Assembly (NCBI GenBank): GCA_009741485.1
Contig: CM019216.1
Coordinates: forward strand, 47,066,863 to 47,130,862
Length of the DNA: 64,000 nucleotides
Origin: Malurus cyaneus samueli
Lineage: Eukaryota; Chordata; Aves; Passeriformes; Maluridae
Direction of reading: 5' to 3'
The notes beneath the pieces are model-generated. The model worked only from the letters and a program-made list of their open reading frames with translations, had not been told where the DNA came from and did no database searches. Position 1 is the stretch's first letter, and the number at the start of each line of letters is the position of its first letter. The translations under genes were made by a program, and so were the position numbers. Below are positions 22,197 to 34,862 of this stretch, piece after piece.

Positions 22197-25100
22197 CTGA
22201 CAGAAAGACAGAATATGAATTATTTAAAAAGCTTTGGATTACTAGATTTCAGTATTTAATCAGCTGCGCAGATCATCAGACACTATGATGGAAAATGACT
22301 CATCCTGTGCATCCCACCACTAATGCAGACTAAGTCACTGCAACACCTTTCAGAGGCACGGAACAGCAGCACTTCCCGATGCACCGCTGCACAGTGAAAT
22401 TAGTGCTATGCCAAAAGTAATCACTTAGCCATTCAGAAGAAAAAAAAAAATTGGATTCAGGCTAATTTGTTCTCTTGAATTGTATTTTATTTCAATCAAA
22501 TGGCATGCAAGGATTGTTTTTGTTAACAACTATATCCTCCATTCTACAGCTGCAGCGATTAAACAAATACACCACAGGAAAAAAGATAAAAGCAGAACTG
22601 TCATGTAGGTACACTCCAGCACTTGGCACAGTTGATATGCAACCCTCACTGCGCCATAAACATTTCCAAAACACAAAATCAGGTAAAAGAGACTAAATCT
22701 TAGGTTGCAAATTATTTCGTATTACTCACATAATTCTGTTAGCTTGCAAAATTAATTTTATGCCATGTAAAAGTCCCATACAAGAATAGTGCAAACACAC
22801 CGTGTGTGTGTTATTTACACTAAATATCAACAGCAAAAGTGGATGGGACTGCTGTACAGTTGTAATAATACAATAAGTAAAAAAAGTGGGACAAAAATTA
22901 CCTGTATTTAGGTCTTAAATAGAAAACTGTGGGACAAAAGGGAGCAGATAGTGCTATTTCACCAGGAAAGGGTTGGAAAGCAGAGAACAATTCTCTGCCT
23001 CTTACTGAGTGACAATTTGGGAAGTAAAAAAAAGGCAAGGTCCCACAAGTAAACATCAGCCAAAGGAGGAAAGGTACAATCAAAATGTGTGATCACTGCC
23101 CTCTCTGAGCTACAGCAGACCATGCTACCTGAGACAAAGACACAGAACAAGGTTAAAACCCAGCTTCTCCCCCAGCACACATCCAGGGACATCCCCACCA
23201 TGGGACAAAAGCCACAGGTGTTCATCACCACATGAGAGACACTCAGTCAGTAACATAACGACATGAATAGTTACAAGGCCACATGACCAGAACATGTCAA
23301 TCAGCCAGTATGACTGGCATGTGTCAGAAAGAGTTCTCAGAAGTTTAGTCATATGACAAAAATGCCAGTAGTCTGCTGCTACCGGAAAAGCCCCAGGGGT
23401 TGCAGGGAAAAGCAGACAGATTGCCACAACACTCCTGGCAGCCCCTGAGAAGCCCTCGGGAAAACGCTGATTATCATCCTTACAGTTTCAACCACTCACA
23501 CCCTGGACATACAAACTTCATCTTTTCAGTAACTTCCCTGTATTCTTTTTGGCATGTGTGTTCCTTCCAAGGAGCCAAGAATTTTCAGTCCACTATTCTA
23601 CAGAAACAGCTTTAAACTAGCAAACTGCACCATTACATTTGTCTTGCTAAACCAGTGAAGTTAGGCAGATTCTCATTTCAAGTATTTCAGGACGTAAAAG
23701 TTATTATTTTGCCCCTTTTTAACTCTTCCTCCACTCAATATCATTATAGCACAAATAATATCAAAGTGTTGATTACAGAAAGTTTCATCTCAACATAACA
23801 AAGAAATTACACTGAGAGCAATTAGTCACTGCAACAATCTCCCCAAGGATGCAGTAGGGCTCCATCCCTGGAGGTTTTCAAGACATAACTGGGCAAGGCA
23901 ATAGATCATCCTATTCAGGCCCCCTTTTTCATTAAAGATGGACCATGTGGTCCTTTGAGGCTGCTCTGAGACTGCAAATAACTACATTAGGGGCATCTAT
24001 GCTTCATAAGCAGGAAATGTATGGCAAATATTGTTTCTGAATTCATCAGAATTTTATTGTACTACTGTATTACACTATTTGCTACACACACAAATAACCT
24101 CTCTAGTGAAGAATCTCTCTGTTCAAAAATTGCTTTCTTGAATTAATTCTGTCTGCATTAATATTTCCAAACATGTTGATGAATAAAAGGTTGAGTTTGG
24201 CAGAATGGAGTATATGGCTAGGTTCATCTGCGGCAGAAAACATGTGGAAAGGAGCAGTTGGTAAAAAAATTCACTTCTGTAATGAATTCCAGTGTTAAAC
24301 TGTTGGTTAAATACCTAAATAATTCAAGCAGATTGCTCCCAACTGTCTCAGGGTAAGGCAGAAAAACGTATGCTTCTACAGGCAGGAGAGACTTGCAGTA
24401 GCTGAAATGAAGATAATTGTCTCCACCTCACTGGGCAGGAATGTGCCTCAAGAAAAGCCATACACCTGACTAAGGTGTCTGAGCTCCAACACCAGCTTTT
24501 TAAATGTTTTTCCTCCAAACAGTTCATGCACATCTCTGAACAAGAGACACTACTGAAACATGATACTATTCATACAAGTTGGACACTTACACAAGGAATC
24601 ATGTTACAGTCCAATTCTCTCTTTGAATAAAATACATACTATTCCAATAAAATAGCATTATACTTTTGGCAAAATTACTTGTTACAGACTTCAAAAAGAA
24701 CAGAAACCAAAGAACATTCAGCCCATGGAATTCAGCTTATCAGCAGAGGAGACAAGGAGAGTTTGAGCCACTTTCTTCCTAAACTTGGAAGTACACCTCC
24801 CACAAAACTATCAGTAGTAAGATACTACCATGCAGATCAAAGCTTAACTCTCCAGGTGATGCCCATCTTAGTCACAGATGCAGGCAAAAGTTAACTCTAC
24901 AATTACTTTTTCACTTGTTTTCATTAGGAAATTTACACAATAGTTACTAAGTCAGAACTGCATAAAATCTATTGCCTTCCAGTAACTTTTTTCCTTACCT
25001 ACCAACTCATAACCCTTTACATTTTTGAGGAAAAATAAGCAGCTTAATGGTGTTTACTAAGGCAAAATAAGAAAAGACAACCCACACACCTATTCTGAGA

Positions 25101-27767
25101 GCAGCCCGCTGGGCAGACAAGTTACTTAATGCTTGCTAAACTAGTCACTTCATTCCCCAGGGCAACAGAAATTGCATGAGGAACACTGAAGGAGAGAGAA
25201 GGAGAGAGAAAACCCAAAAAAATCATGGAAAAGTGTTACTGCCCCTGATGCACAAAGAACAAGCTTTTAATATCAAATATAATCTTCCTACTGCAGTAAT
25301 GACTAAATGATTATATATTGAATTGGGAATCTGCAGAAACACTAAGCTCCTGCTGGGCCTAGTCAGGGTTTAGCTACATCATCCCCATTCTTAAGCGTAA
25401 AGACACCAAATCAATCAAGATCTTTACCTTGACAGAGAATATTAAAGGAGCAAAACAACATGTCAGATGTTTCAGAGAACAGCATAATAAAGGCAAGACA
25501 TAGCAGATGAAAAACAGCACTGCCTTATCAATCTAGGCTGTCAGGATCACAGGACTTTTGGTGAGATGACTGTGCCCTTATGGCTTTGCCCTCATCCCCC
25601 ATCTCTGACAGACTCCCCTCTGCCCTTAAAAATGTCAACCTGAAGCACTGCCGGATCAGCACACGGGAGGGCAGAGCTACAACCAGCAGTAACATACCAC
25701 AAAAAGCCCAGAAGAAACAAGCATGGCATGAGGCCTGATGCGGAGACCTTACACAGAGTAGCTCCGTGCAGCACAACACGTGGCCCTGCAGAGAAGCACC
25801 ACTGACAGCAGCATCTTCAAGGCCAAGGAGCCTTCCCGGCCATGGCACAGCCCAACTCCACTGCATCGGGTTCAGCTGTTCCCTCACCCTCGATGCGTGC
25901 TTCTTTCTCAGAGCCACGTACAGTGTTTGTACTTTGTACTCACAGATCCTTAGAGACCAGTGTGAACAGATTTCTCCTATTCAGAAGTGTTTTGCAGGTT
26001 TTAAGTGTTGATTAGCTATGGTTTTAAATGTGGAAAAAAAATCAACACTTTAAAGCCATCAGGGGAAAGAGAAAAATAATACCAACAAAAACAACCCACC
26101 TCGATTTGTTTGGGCACTTAAAAGGAAGGGACAGGGCTTAACTACTCACAGTAACTCTGATTTAATTAAGCTTATTTTCTCATGCAAATCATTTTATTTA
26201 ACAGGCCATTAGCTAAATTCCTCTGTAGAGAAACAAGACTCAAGAGTAAGCAGACAGCAGTTGTTCATGCACTACAAACAACTACCAGTTATCAGAAAGA
26301 CTGTTTATGAACTCGAAAATGCAGTATATATAAACTCCAATATTTGAATTAAAGCTTGTAGTCACAATGTCACCAAGTATTTGACCATAATTTTAAAAAG
26401 GTATGTTACCTATATTCAGCTAGTAATTAAAACTCAACTGGCTAAACCATTAAGCAGTGTTTAAAATGTTAATGAGAGTAAAATGAACATTCACAATAAT
26501 TAAAAGGAATTTATTATCAGCGTTCTAGCCGATTATTTACATGCATATCAGCCTGGAAACTAATTTATACAGACTTTCCAATTCTATGAATATTTCATAT
26601 AATCTGTACATGAGATTAACAGATTACTCATCATCTCTCTAAATTAAATGTCACTCTGTAGCAGGGGAGCCAAAGCCCTTGCATTCACATATCACAAAAA
26701 ACAAGAGCTTGGATAAATGCGAGGTATTGTTGTATCACTAAAATTGTGTGTATGAACGCTTTCGCTGTAGGTAATTAAATTAATAAATTCATGGTACATT
26801 ATTTTTGGTACAAAAATACAGATTTTCACAATCCCACTGGTATTTTTACAGCAAACATCTAAAATTCACACACCACTTGACTGTCTATATACATAGGGAC
26901 TAGACTTGGAAAGACATATCACTTACGGATAAAAAAGCAATGCCTCAATTTAAGTCTCTTTACCAACTTCATTACCCTGCATAGTGCCACCAGTTTTAAC
27001 GCCACCTCAATCTACTGTTTCCCATGAATAAAAATCACCTGACGATGCTCCCTCAGCACGGTGGTGACACATCACCACGGATTACTGTGCCTCGAGGAAA
27101 GGATGGCTCGGCAAGACAAAGATGCTGCCAAGGGTGGAGCTGCTCCTGACAAAGCCGTAAAGAAAGAGGGCTTGCATACAAATATCAGAATCAGGGCAAC
27201 GTGCGGGTTTTGATTTTCCCGAAATACACAGAGAAAGAAATGCTGGAGTTTAAAGCATTTGATAAGACTGTTCACGAATTCGGGGAGAGATGATTTCAGC
27301 GGACACCGCAACACCTCCCTCACAGAAACGCGGATTAAGCGGCGGCTAGCAGCTCGACAGGCCGCCCTGTCTGGGTTAAGGACAAAGCTCCCCGGAGCCC
27401 CGACGAAACGGCTCCGATGGATCCGTGGAGATCGCCGGAGAAGCCCGAGAGAGGGGGGAAAGCGGCGGGATCCGCCTCCTCCGGCACAGCGGGGATAGAG
27501 CCCTGACCGGGCGGAGGGGGAGCTGCGGCCTCTCGGGGCGGACAGAGCCCAGCTGGTGCCGGGCAGGGATCAAGCAGGGGCCCGCAGCCTCACTGCACCG
27601 GAGGACGTGGAAGGAAGGCAGCGCCACAGCCGCCCTGGGAGACACAGAGGCCGGGAGGCGACGGGCGAGGCCCGGGTGGGGAGGGAAGGGAGGGGGAAGT
27701 CCCTGCCGCCGGCCCCGAGCCTGCGGCGGGCAGGGAAGGAGCCCCGCAGCGCCCGCATCCACCTTAC
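22197..27767 (-). other. SERINC1: SERINC1 intron 1
   Basis: The largest intron, 5.6 kb. It holds a short CR1 relic near 23.8 kb; the rest is unremarkable A/T-rich sequence. Open frames on both strands (for example 23125-23427, 25528-25917) have no resemblance to a protein family. GC content rises from about 27.3 kb toward the promoter. Confidence 0.75.
23824..23960 (+). mobile_element. CR1 3' relic, decayed
   Basis: Resembles the last part of the CR1 ORF and tail in sense orientation: aatctccccaaggatgcagt, tccatccctggaggttttca, then a region like the GGTTGGACTAGATGATC tail (gatggaccatgtggtccttt). No clear ATTCTRTG terminus remains. Confidence 0.6.
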
Positions 27768-27806
27768 CCAGCTCGCCATGGAGCAGAGGCCCAGAACGCT
27801 GCCCAT
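27768..27806 (-). CDS. SERINC1: SERINC1 exon 1: start codon and first 13 residues
   Basis: Start ATG at 27806-27804 (cat on +); encodes MGSVLGLCSMASW, identical to human SERINC1 except that the family continues into exon 2 with IPCLCG. It ends in phase 0 at GTAAGG. The ATG lies in a favourable context (purine at -3: GCGACCATGG). Confidence 0.97.
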
Positions 27807-27918
27807 GGTCGCCGGCGGGCTCGGGCTCGGGCTCCTCCAAGATGGAAGCGGCGACCGCGGCTCGCGACGCCGTTGTTTACCGCTCCCTGCGGCGCTTCCG
27901 CCTGCCTGACGGCGCGGG

Positions 27919-27932
27919 GACGTCACTTCCGG
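27919..27932 (-). promoter_or_regulatory. SERINC1: ETS/CRE composite promoter element of SERINC1
   Basis: On the - strand the sequence is CCGGAAGTGACGTC, an ETS core (CCGGAAGT) fused to a CRE-type half (TGACGTC). This fused motif is well known from CpG-island promoters bound by GABP/ETS factors together with CREB/ATF. It lies 113-126 bp upstream of the SERINC1 start codon, a typical distance from a start site. Binding is inferred from sequence. Confidence 0.6.
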
Positions 27933-27989
27933 CCGGGAGAGGCGTCGCTGCCCGCGGCCTCCCGGTGAATGCGCGATGTGACGGGATTG

Positions 27990-28388
27990 TGTGGAGCCGG
28001 CAAGGTTATGAGGAGCCGCTCAGGTTATGTAAAGCCGTTCAGGTTATGTGGAGCCGCCGAGGTTATGCAGAGCCGCTCAGGTTATGTGGAGCCGCTCAGG
28101 TTATGTGGAGCCGCTCACGTTATGTGGAGCCGCTCAGGTTATGTGGAGCCGCTCAGGTTATGTGGAGCCGCCGAGGTTATGCAGAGGCACCCAGGTTATG
28201 TGGAGCCGCTCAGGGGTTATATGGAGCCTCCAAGGTTTTGTGGAGCCGCCGAGGTTATGCGGAGCCGCTCAGGTTGTGTGGAGCCGCCGAGGTTATGCAG
28301 AGGCACTCAGATTATGTGGAGCCGCTAAGGTTGTATGGAGCCTCCAAGGTTTTGTGGGGCCGCCGAGGTTATGCGGAGGCGCAAAGTT
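27990..28388. repeat. 19-bp minisatellite, about 21 copies
   Basis: The basic unit is caggttatgtggagccgct. Variants gaggttatgcagagccgct, gaggttatgcagaggcac and caaggttttgtggagccgcc alternate in a pattern that suggests larger blocks were also duplicated (for example the subarray at 28200-28265 recurs at about 28320-28385). The array begins about 185 bp upstream of the SERINC1 ATG and about 60 bp behind the ETS/CRE site. Because 19 is not a multiple of 3 and no frame contains a stop, it produces overlapping spurious open frames of 363, 119 and 152 codons on +. Confidence 0.95.
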
Positions 28389-31300
28389 CTTTGATTTCGG
28401 GTCTTCGTACGCTTTCATGCATAATAAGCAAGAAATTCGATCTGACCAGGGGGACAGTCAACAGGCAGCATCCCTCAGTCAGGGACATTCGGGAACTAAA
28501 GCTTAAAGCTTGTTAGTGGGTATATCAAATCAAGATAGTAGTAGTAGTGAAATGCATTTTGTAAATGAAAATGTTATATATCAGTAGAACAGGTAGTCAA
28601 GGACATCTGGGAACTAACAAACTTTTAAGGATGCAGGAAATCGAGATGTTGATGCACGTCTATGGATACATTTTTATGGCAAAATATTTGAGGTCCATGA
28701 ATCCTACAGCCGAATTATGTTCATTATAATTCAAAAAATCATGCCAACAGGCCACAAAGACTCCTAGCTGCGTACAGATCTCTCCCCTGAGCATTCATAG
28801 ATGTTAGCTGAGGTTATGTTGTACAGAAATTCCTAACTAACCATAGTAGAGGGACTGTACTTGGAAAGTCACTGGCTCGGAATTTCTATTTGTAAATAAT
28901 GCCATGGAAAACCCAGAGGAAGGTGTTTGATTTGTGGAACACTGTCGAGCACCCTGAAATAAATAAACAATCAATTTCTCGAGTGTGTAATTTTTGGCTT
29001 GTTGCCAAGACAGGTGGTAACAAATCCAATTTTGTGGCCAACAGCCTGGTGGCAGTCCCAGGTCTGGTCACAGGTCTCCGCTGTCCCCTGGGAAAGCAGA
29101 CGCCAGCACCGCTGGCATGGTTTGGTCACATGCACACTTCTGTTGTGGCAGAAGGACACAAGATTGTTCAGAGTTGCTCTGTGCTTCTTCACTGCCTTCC
29201 CACACGTTTGTGAGCAGGGCAGATGTTGCCCAGAGCAACGGGTCACACTGCCATCGACAGCAACCACCATTCCCAAATTTGGCCAATGGGCTGGATCGGG
29301 ATGCCTGTAGTCTCCCTCACCTGCCCAGTGCTTCAGGCTTCATCCCATAAAAACCAAATAAAATTTTCACCATTTCTTACTAAGGACCATGTTTCTTACA
29401 AGTACCAATAGTGTTGAGCTTGCAGGGCTTTCTGGGGGTGCTATGTAGATGAACACAGCCTAAAAAAAGAAAAAAGGCCCGAAAAAAGGAAGTGGTCCTA
29501 ACAGAAAAAGTAGAGCTTAAAAAATCTTTACAAAACAATCAGACAATCAAGGAACAGAATATTTAGGTGCTATATTTAATAATATAGACATTATATATAT
29601 ATTTATGCAGATATTTATAAAAATATTTAATAATAAAGGCATTATAATACCAAGGATACTGTCTCAGCTGAAAAATACAACCCTTTCATTTGTCAAATGT
29701 GTCTTAGATACAAAACTAGGCATCTACAAAGTATTCATAAAGAAACCGAATTTTTAAATAGAATACTTAGCAATATGAGGCAGAATAGTTCACATCATTT
29801 TACAAATTAAGAACATTTTTGTCTCTTACAGTTTTCCCTTTTTACTAAAATGCGGTGATTACACTACTGCATGCTGAGCTGGTGCTCAGATTGGACTTAC
29901 CTATATGTGCTTCTAAATCTCGCCTTTGTAATTGTTTTTAAAGGCATTCCTATTTTCAAAATCAAACAAGAAAAAGCTTAGAAGGAATTTTTGCAGGCTA
30001 AAGGTTTAATGCTGCAAGGCCAATGATAAAAAGTGGGAATAATTAACACAATGGTTATAGCTATTTGTTTGAAAGGTAAGCAAACAGAATTCGTGGACGT
30101 TGAATGCTGAACTTGTTGCATGAACATGCTGCAGCATGGCCATCTGCTCTCTGCTGCTCCCTGATACCAGAGCATGAGCCTGTGCTTGGCACTGAACTAG
30201 TATTTGATTCTCCTGCATCCCTTGTCTCCTCAGAAGGGCAATGGGATGGCAGTGGGGGGGGAAAAATTGTGGAGCACCTATGGTTCGGCCAGTAGATCCA
30301 CAGCACTAATTTTTAATGTTTGCTTTTGTTTGTGCACTAATTTGAGCCAGTGTTCGTCTTGACATAACACCACCAGAAGGTCCTGGAGGCTCAGCATAAG
30401 CTCACAGCTAACACTGAGGTTGGCTTCATGTGATGAATTTATAATCTCCATTCCCTCTCCTTTGTGAAACCCTTAATCTTCTTCAAAGTTGAGTTTTCAT
30501 CAGATACTAATCTTTTTCCGCTTCAGTATTCCTGCAATTTTCACAGTGTGCTCTTTTTCTTTACAAGAATTTCTGATAGCCATGGCAGCCTATTTCTGTC
30601 CATACCAACCTGATCTCTTTTCTTTCCAAATGCTAAATCACATCATTGTTTTCTGATTCAGTCATTATTTCTGCTGTCTTATTTGGAGCATCTATTGTGG
30701 AAAGATACTGAAGCGTTATGTACGCTTCACTGAATCAAGTCCTGCTCCTCCTTCATCACACATCTTTTCTAAGAGATTGTAAAAGATCTGCTATAGAAAT
30801 TTCTCATCTGGAATTTTATTCCATTTGCCTGACAGCATTAAATTATATCGTGAAATATTTAAATTTAATTTACTTATTTGAAAGGGGTTGGAATTCATCA
30901 TACCCAGATGTACATCCCAGATGGTTTCCCCAGTGTGATATCCTGCCTCCCTGTGACCCTTTTGAGCTTTTATGGAAGTGATAATCATAGTTGTCCAATA
31001 TTTTACTAGCTCTCTAATTTTATTTTTTTTTTTTTTAAGATAATAACAGGACTCAAATAGCAGAAATAACTTTTTTTTTCATTGTTTGTATTAGGGAGCT
31101 TCTCACTAAAACCTGCCTTTTTGCCAGCTGTTCATTGGAAAATGATAATTTTTCCAAACTAGAGACCACCTGTCAGTTTCATGGTCTGCACAAGCAACTT
31201 CCATCAGTTCCTTCAATAAACACAAGATCTGCAGAGAGCCCAGAGCTGCCTTGTGGAAGATCCTAAAAATGGCTACACACCCTTTAACCTCCAGCAGAAA

Positions 31301-33699
31301 AACCCTGATAACCATTTGTCTTTTGAATTCATGTCCCAGACCACTGAGAGGAAGGGTGAGCTAGACAAGATACGCTAAACAGGCTTATGCTTTAGGCGAA
31401 GCTTTTCCAAATCCATAGTTTTCTGTTAGTGGTTCAACACATTGGTAAACAGCATGAGGGGGAGAATCCTGAAAATTGCTCTGGATGGGAAGTGGGCACG
31501 TAGCCTGCTTGCCTTCCACTGAGGTAGGCTGTGCTTCCTGCCGTGAATTTCTCCCCTCAGTATTTGAGCTACCAAATACTGTGAACTTGTAGGGTGCTGG
31601 GGGCACAATGTGAATCCTGCACTGCCTGACACACACAGAGCAAACCCTGTAGCTTGCAGGAAAAGCCTGGTATAGGTATGGCGACCATGTATAGCATGTG
31701 CACCATAAGCCTAGCAGCTCTTCATGCAGTAAGGCAGTGCCCACCTACGTGTTAGGAATGTGCTCTGCAAAGCCGAAGTAAAAAAAATTTGTGAGCAACG
31801 TTGATCCTGCCATGTTTTCTCTCCCACTCCAGTGGCACAGAAGCCATGAGCACGTTTCTCCAGGACCTACAACATTGCTTTGTGAAGCATTTGGCACCAC
31901 AGTTCAGCAGCATCAGACCATGGGTAGACCACCATTACACCCACCAATCTCAGAAAAATATAAAAGCTCCTCCAGACATTCTCTTTCCCATTTATTACCT
32001 TTACAAGCCCTCACTCTCACACACACACACAAAGAGAATGTGTAAGGAATTAAAAAAGCAAATAAAACATGACTTTGTCTGAGCCTCATGCATCTTTGTG
32101 CTACAATGCCAAAATCATACCAAGAATCAGCCTAACATTTGAAGCAAAGTGTTCAGATTTCAAAACTGAAGGAGAAAACTGAGCATGACTTTTGTTCTTG
32201 CAGCGTGGACATGGAACTACAGCTAAGGATCCTTTCCCCTTGAGGGCAGTGCAGCTTAAAAAATGGAAATCTCTCCCTGGCAGCATTCAAATGGAAATCG
32301 GCAATGTGAAGATGAGGTTTTTATCTCAACGATGTTAACAGAAAAATACTCTACAGGGGTGTAATTTCTGGCATGAATCTGTGTACACAGTGCGATTCTA
32401 CATTTCACTTACTTCATGTCATTTTTAAGTGAAACCTACAAAAACCCACTTTTCCCCCCCTTGCTCATCTAAATGAAAAGTAATAGTGAAATAATGTCTG
32501 CGACAACAGATTATGATATCCAGGTTTTATCTCTATTGTAAGAGAGGAGTGGAACACAAAAGAATAAAATTCTTATTTCTGATGGACTGTGCAAAGACTT
32601 GTAATAGTGATATCAGAAACTTAATGGAATTCAGAGGCCACATTATTCAAGGACTGACCTAGATATAAATCTAATACTGATTCAAATATATAGGAGTATA
32701 GAATAAATGTTCCTCTTTATCTCCCTCTCACAAGTTTGTGGGTTTTGTCATCTTTTTCTTCTAACAATTCCTGCCTATGTAGATCAAAATCAAATAATGC
32801 AATGGATTTAACTGGTGAAGCATTATCATGTATGCTTCTAAAATAATGTCATCCTGAAAAATAAATTATTGAGTAGAAACTGATTACCAACACATTTTTT
32901 GTAAATATATATGAATTTAATTCTTCTTTAGGAAAGAGTGAATAATCTGAAAGTGTTTTATACAGCTACTGTCGTGAAGCAAAGAACAAAATATCATTAG
33001 ATGGTGCAAATTGCTGTCACTCTATTCACAGCAGTGGAAGATTAGATGCAGATTGGGTCAAGATTGTTATTAACGTTCCTATTAAGACCCATCACAGTCA
33101 TTGCAAATGAGAGAGGAAAACTAATTTCTACCTCTGTTATTGTTATTGTCTGCCTGGAATAAATGCTTTCCAGGGGTAAATTAACAGGACAGTTTCACAT
33201 CACTACATATTACTATGTTCTTAATTGGAAAAGAGAAATATTTGTAATAAAACCAGCCCACTTCAATTTGTATAACACAGTTTGGTTCAGTGTTTCTAAA
33301 TAATTGGCATTTTGGAGACTGCAGCTAGCTTTGTGATGGGGTGTGATGGATGCCTTTAAAACACAATACTGACAACTTTCAGTCTATTCCCATCTTGCCT
33401 CCTGGAACAGCCATGAGAAGCTTTGTGTTTGTATCACTTATCCTGGGGATAAGTCTAAAGAAACAAGTGGAATTCATCAAGGAATGATTTATTACCCTTA
33501 TTTTTCATCAGCCAGCAGGATTTTAGAATCCATCTGTATTCTTCAAAATCATCCTGTCTTGTGTATTGGAAGGCTCACCCAGGTGAGATGCCTGGGAGTG
33601 CATGAGGACACATCACTGGCATTGCATTTGGCAGGTTCCAGTCTCCGGAGGGACCTCCTCCTTGTGGCTTTGCTGAAGGCAGCTTTCAGGACAAATGTG
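28389..33699. other. Intergenic, no gene recognised
   Basis: About 5.3 kb, mostly A/T-rich. It holds an A/T-rich imperfect duplication near 29570-29650 (tatttaataata occurs twice), a T-run at 31022-31037 and a short CA run near 32016. Open frames of 60-120 codons on both strands overlap each other and resemble no family. Confidence 0.65.
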
Positions 33700-34065
33700 G
33701 AGGCAGGCTGGTCATGACTGGTGTCCCCCTGGGCTCAGTGCTGTGGCCAGTCCTGTTTAATACCTTTATCAACAATCTGCATGAGGGGTTCAAGCACTCC
33801 CTCCCTCACTCAGTTTGCGGATGACACTAAGTTGGGTGGGAATGTTGATCTGCTGGAGGGCAGGAAGGCTCTGCAGAGGGATCTGGGCAGGATGGATTGA
33901 TGGGCCAAGTCCAGTGGCATGATGTTCAACACGGCAAAGTCTCAGGTCCTACACCTGGGTCTACAGGCTCTACAGGCTGGGGAAGAGTGGCTGGAAAACT
34001 GCCTGGTGGAAAAGGACCTGTGGATGTTGGGCATGAGCCAGCTGTGCCCAGGTAGCGAAGACCTG
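33700..34065 (+). mobile_element. CR1 reverse transcriptase fragment with FADD active-site motif
   Basis: Translation in + gives [20 protein letters not shown], then after a one-base frame slip [29 protein letters not shown], a stop, WAKSSGMMFNTAKSQVLHLG and EEWLENCLVEKDL. FADD at 33814-33825 is the catalytic Asp pair of the reverse transcriptase palm. One frameshift and one in-frame stop (TGA, 33898-33900) make the copy inactive. Confidence 0.93.
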
Positions 34066-34619
34066 AAGCTAGTTATTTACTGAAATAGAGTTTTTTTAAC
34101 TAACCCTTGAATATGTACGTATATGCATACATACATAAAGCAGAACTGTTACAGAAAATTTATGTATTTTAAGAGAAGGTAGTATTTATTTTTGTATATC
34201 TGCAGAGATATTATTGAAGCTACCCTGATTCATGCCAGCTGTTAGTGGTCTGTATTCTCAATGACCTTCCTTTCATTCTCAAAGGCAATGAAGATTTATT
34301 TCCCTCAATTACAAGTTTTGGCTAAGAATAAAGTTTGCCGGTCAGGAGTGGCAACAGAGGTTCTAGTCTTCTTAGGAGGTGATCATGAGGAAGTAAAGAT
34401 GTAGGATTTTAGTGTTTGCTCCATGAAAGCATTTAGCTGTTGCAGGAACAAGAGAGAAGGAACTTCGGGATCATTCTGTGCTTAGGAGTGATATTTCAGG
34501 CACTGAGGTTAATTTTGAAGACATTAATAATATTGCTGGGATCTGATGCAGCTTACCAGCTATTTTAAACAAATTAAAATGTGCAAATGCTGAACCACTA
34601 GCTGCTATTTAACTGGCTG
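34066..34619. other. Intergenic spacer between two CR1 fragments
   Basis: About 0.55 kb of A/T-rich sequence with no gene. It begins with tatgtacgtatatgcatacatacat-like alternating sequence at about 34112-34136. Confidence 0.5.
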
Positions 34620-34862
34620 TGTGAGTTGTCCCAGAAAACAGGGGGTGCCACCACAAATGTGGTGCCACAAAGGCTCCAGAGACACCTGTGCAGCTTAGCC
34701 CCCGGGAGCACATGCTGCACAAACCTAATAGCATTCTTTCAAAAAGTTAGTGAACGTATGAATAAGGGTGATTTGGCCTCTGCAGTTACCTACATTTCTA
34801 AAAAAGCCTTACACAAGGTCCTCACTAAGAGCTTTCAAAGCAGCCAATCAGTCATGAAATGA
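34620..34862 (+). mobile_element. Decayed CR1-type reverse transcriptase fragment (upstream palm region)
   Basis: An open frame here contains GSTCCTNLIAFFQKVSERMN, then KGDLASAVTYISKKALHKVL. This aligns with the CR1 block SCLTNLIAFY...VDVVYLDFSKAFDTVSH that precedes the FADD motif in the intact protein. In this window it lies downstream of the FADD fragment, so the two pieces come from different insertions or from a rearrangement. The catalytic Asp of the LDFSKAFD motif is lost. Confidence 0.6.

Larger units (their letters stand above)
27300..27990. promoter_or_regulatory. SERINC1: CpG island over SERINC1 exon 1 and promoter
   Basis: About 0.7 kb that is strongly G+C-rich with many CpGs, in contrast to A/T-rich flanks. 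It contains the first coding exon (27768-27806), the 5' UTR and the ETS/CRE site at 27919-27932. No TATA box is evident. This is the usual architecture for a broadly expressed gene. Long open frames through it on both strands (for example 27425-28516, 27376-27840) result from the scarcity of stop codons in GC-rich DNA. Confidence 0.85.

Noticed and set aside
27102..27212. 36-codon + frame starting MARQDKDAAKGGAAPDKAVK inside SERINC1 intron 1
   Set aside because: Looks protein-like (Lys/Ala-rich) but is short, antisense in an intron, has no recognisable relative and ends at a stop; no splice context was found.
31385..31744. 119-codon - frame in the intergenic region
   Set aside because: No domain, low complexity or homology recognised; overlapping frames of similar length nearby suggest chance.
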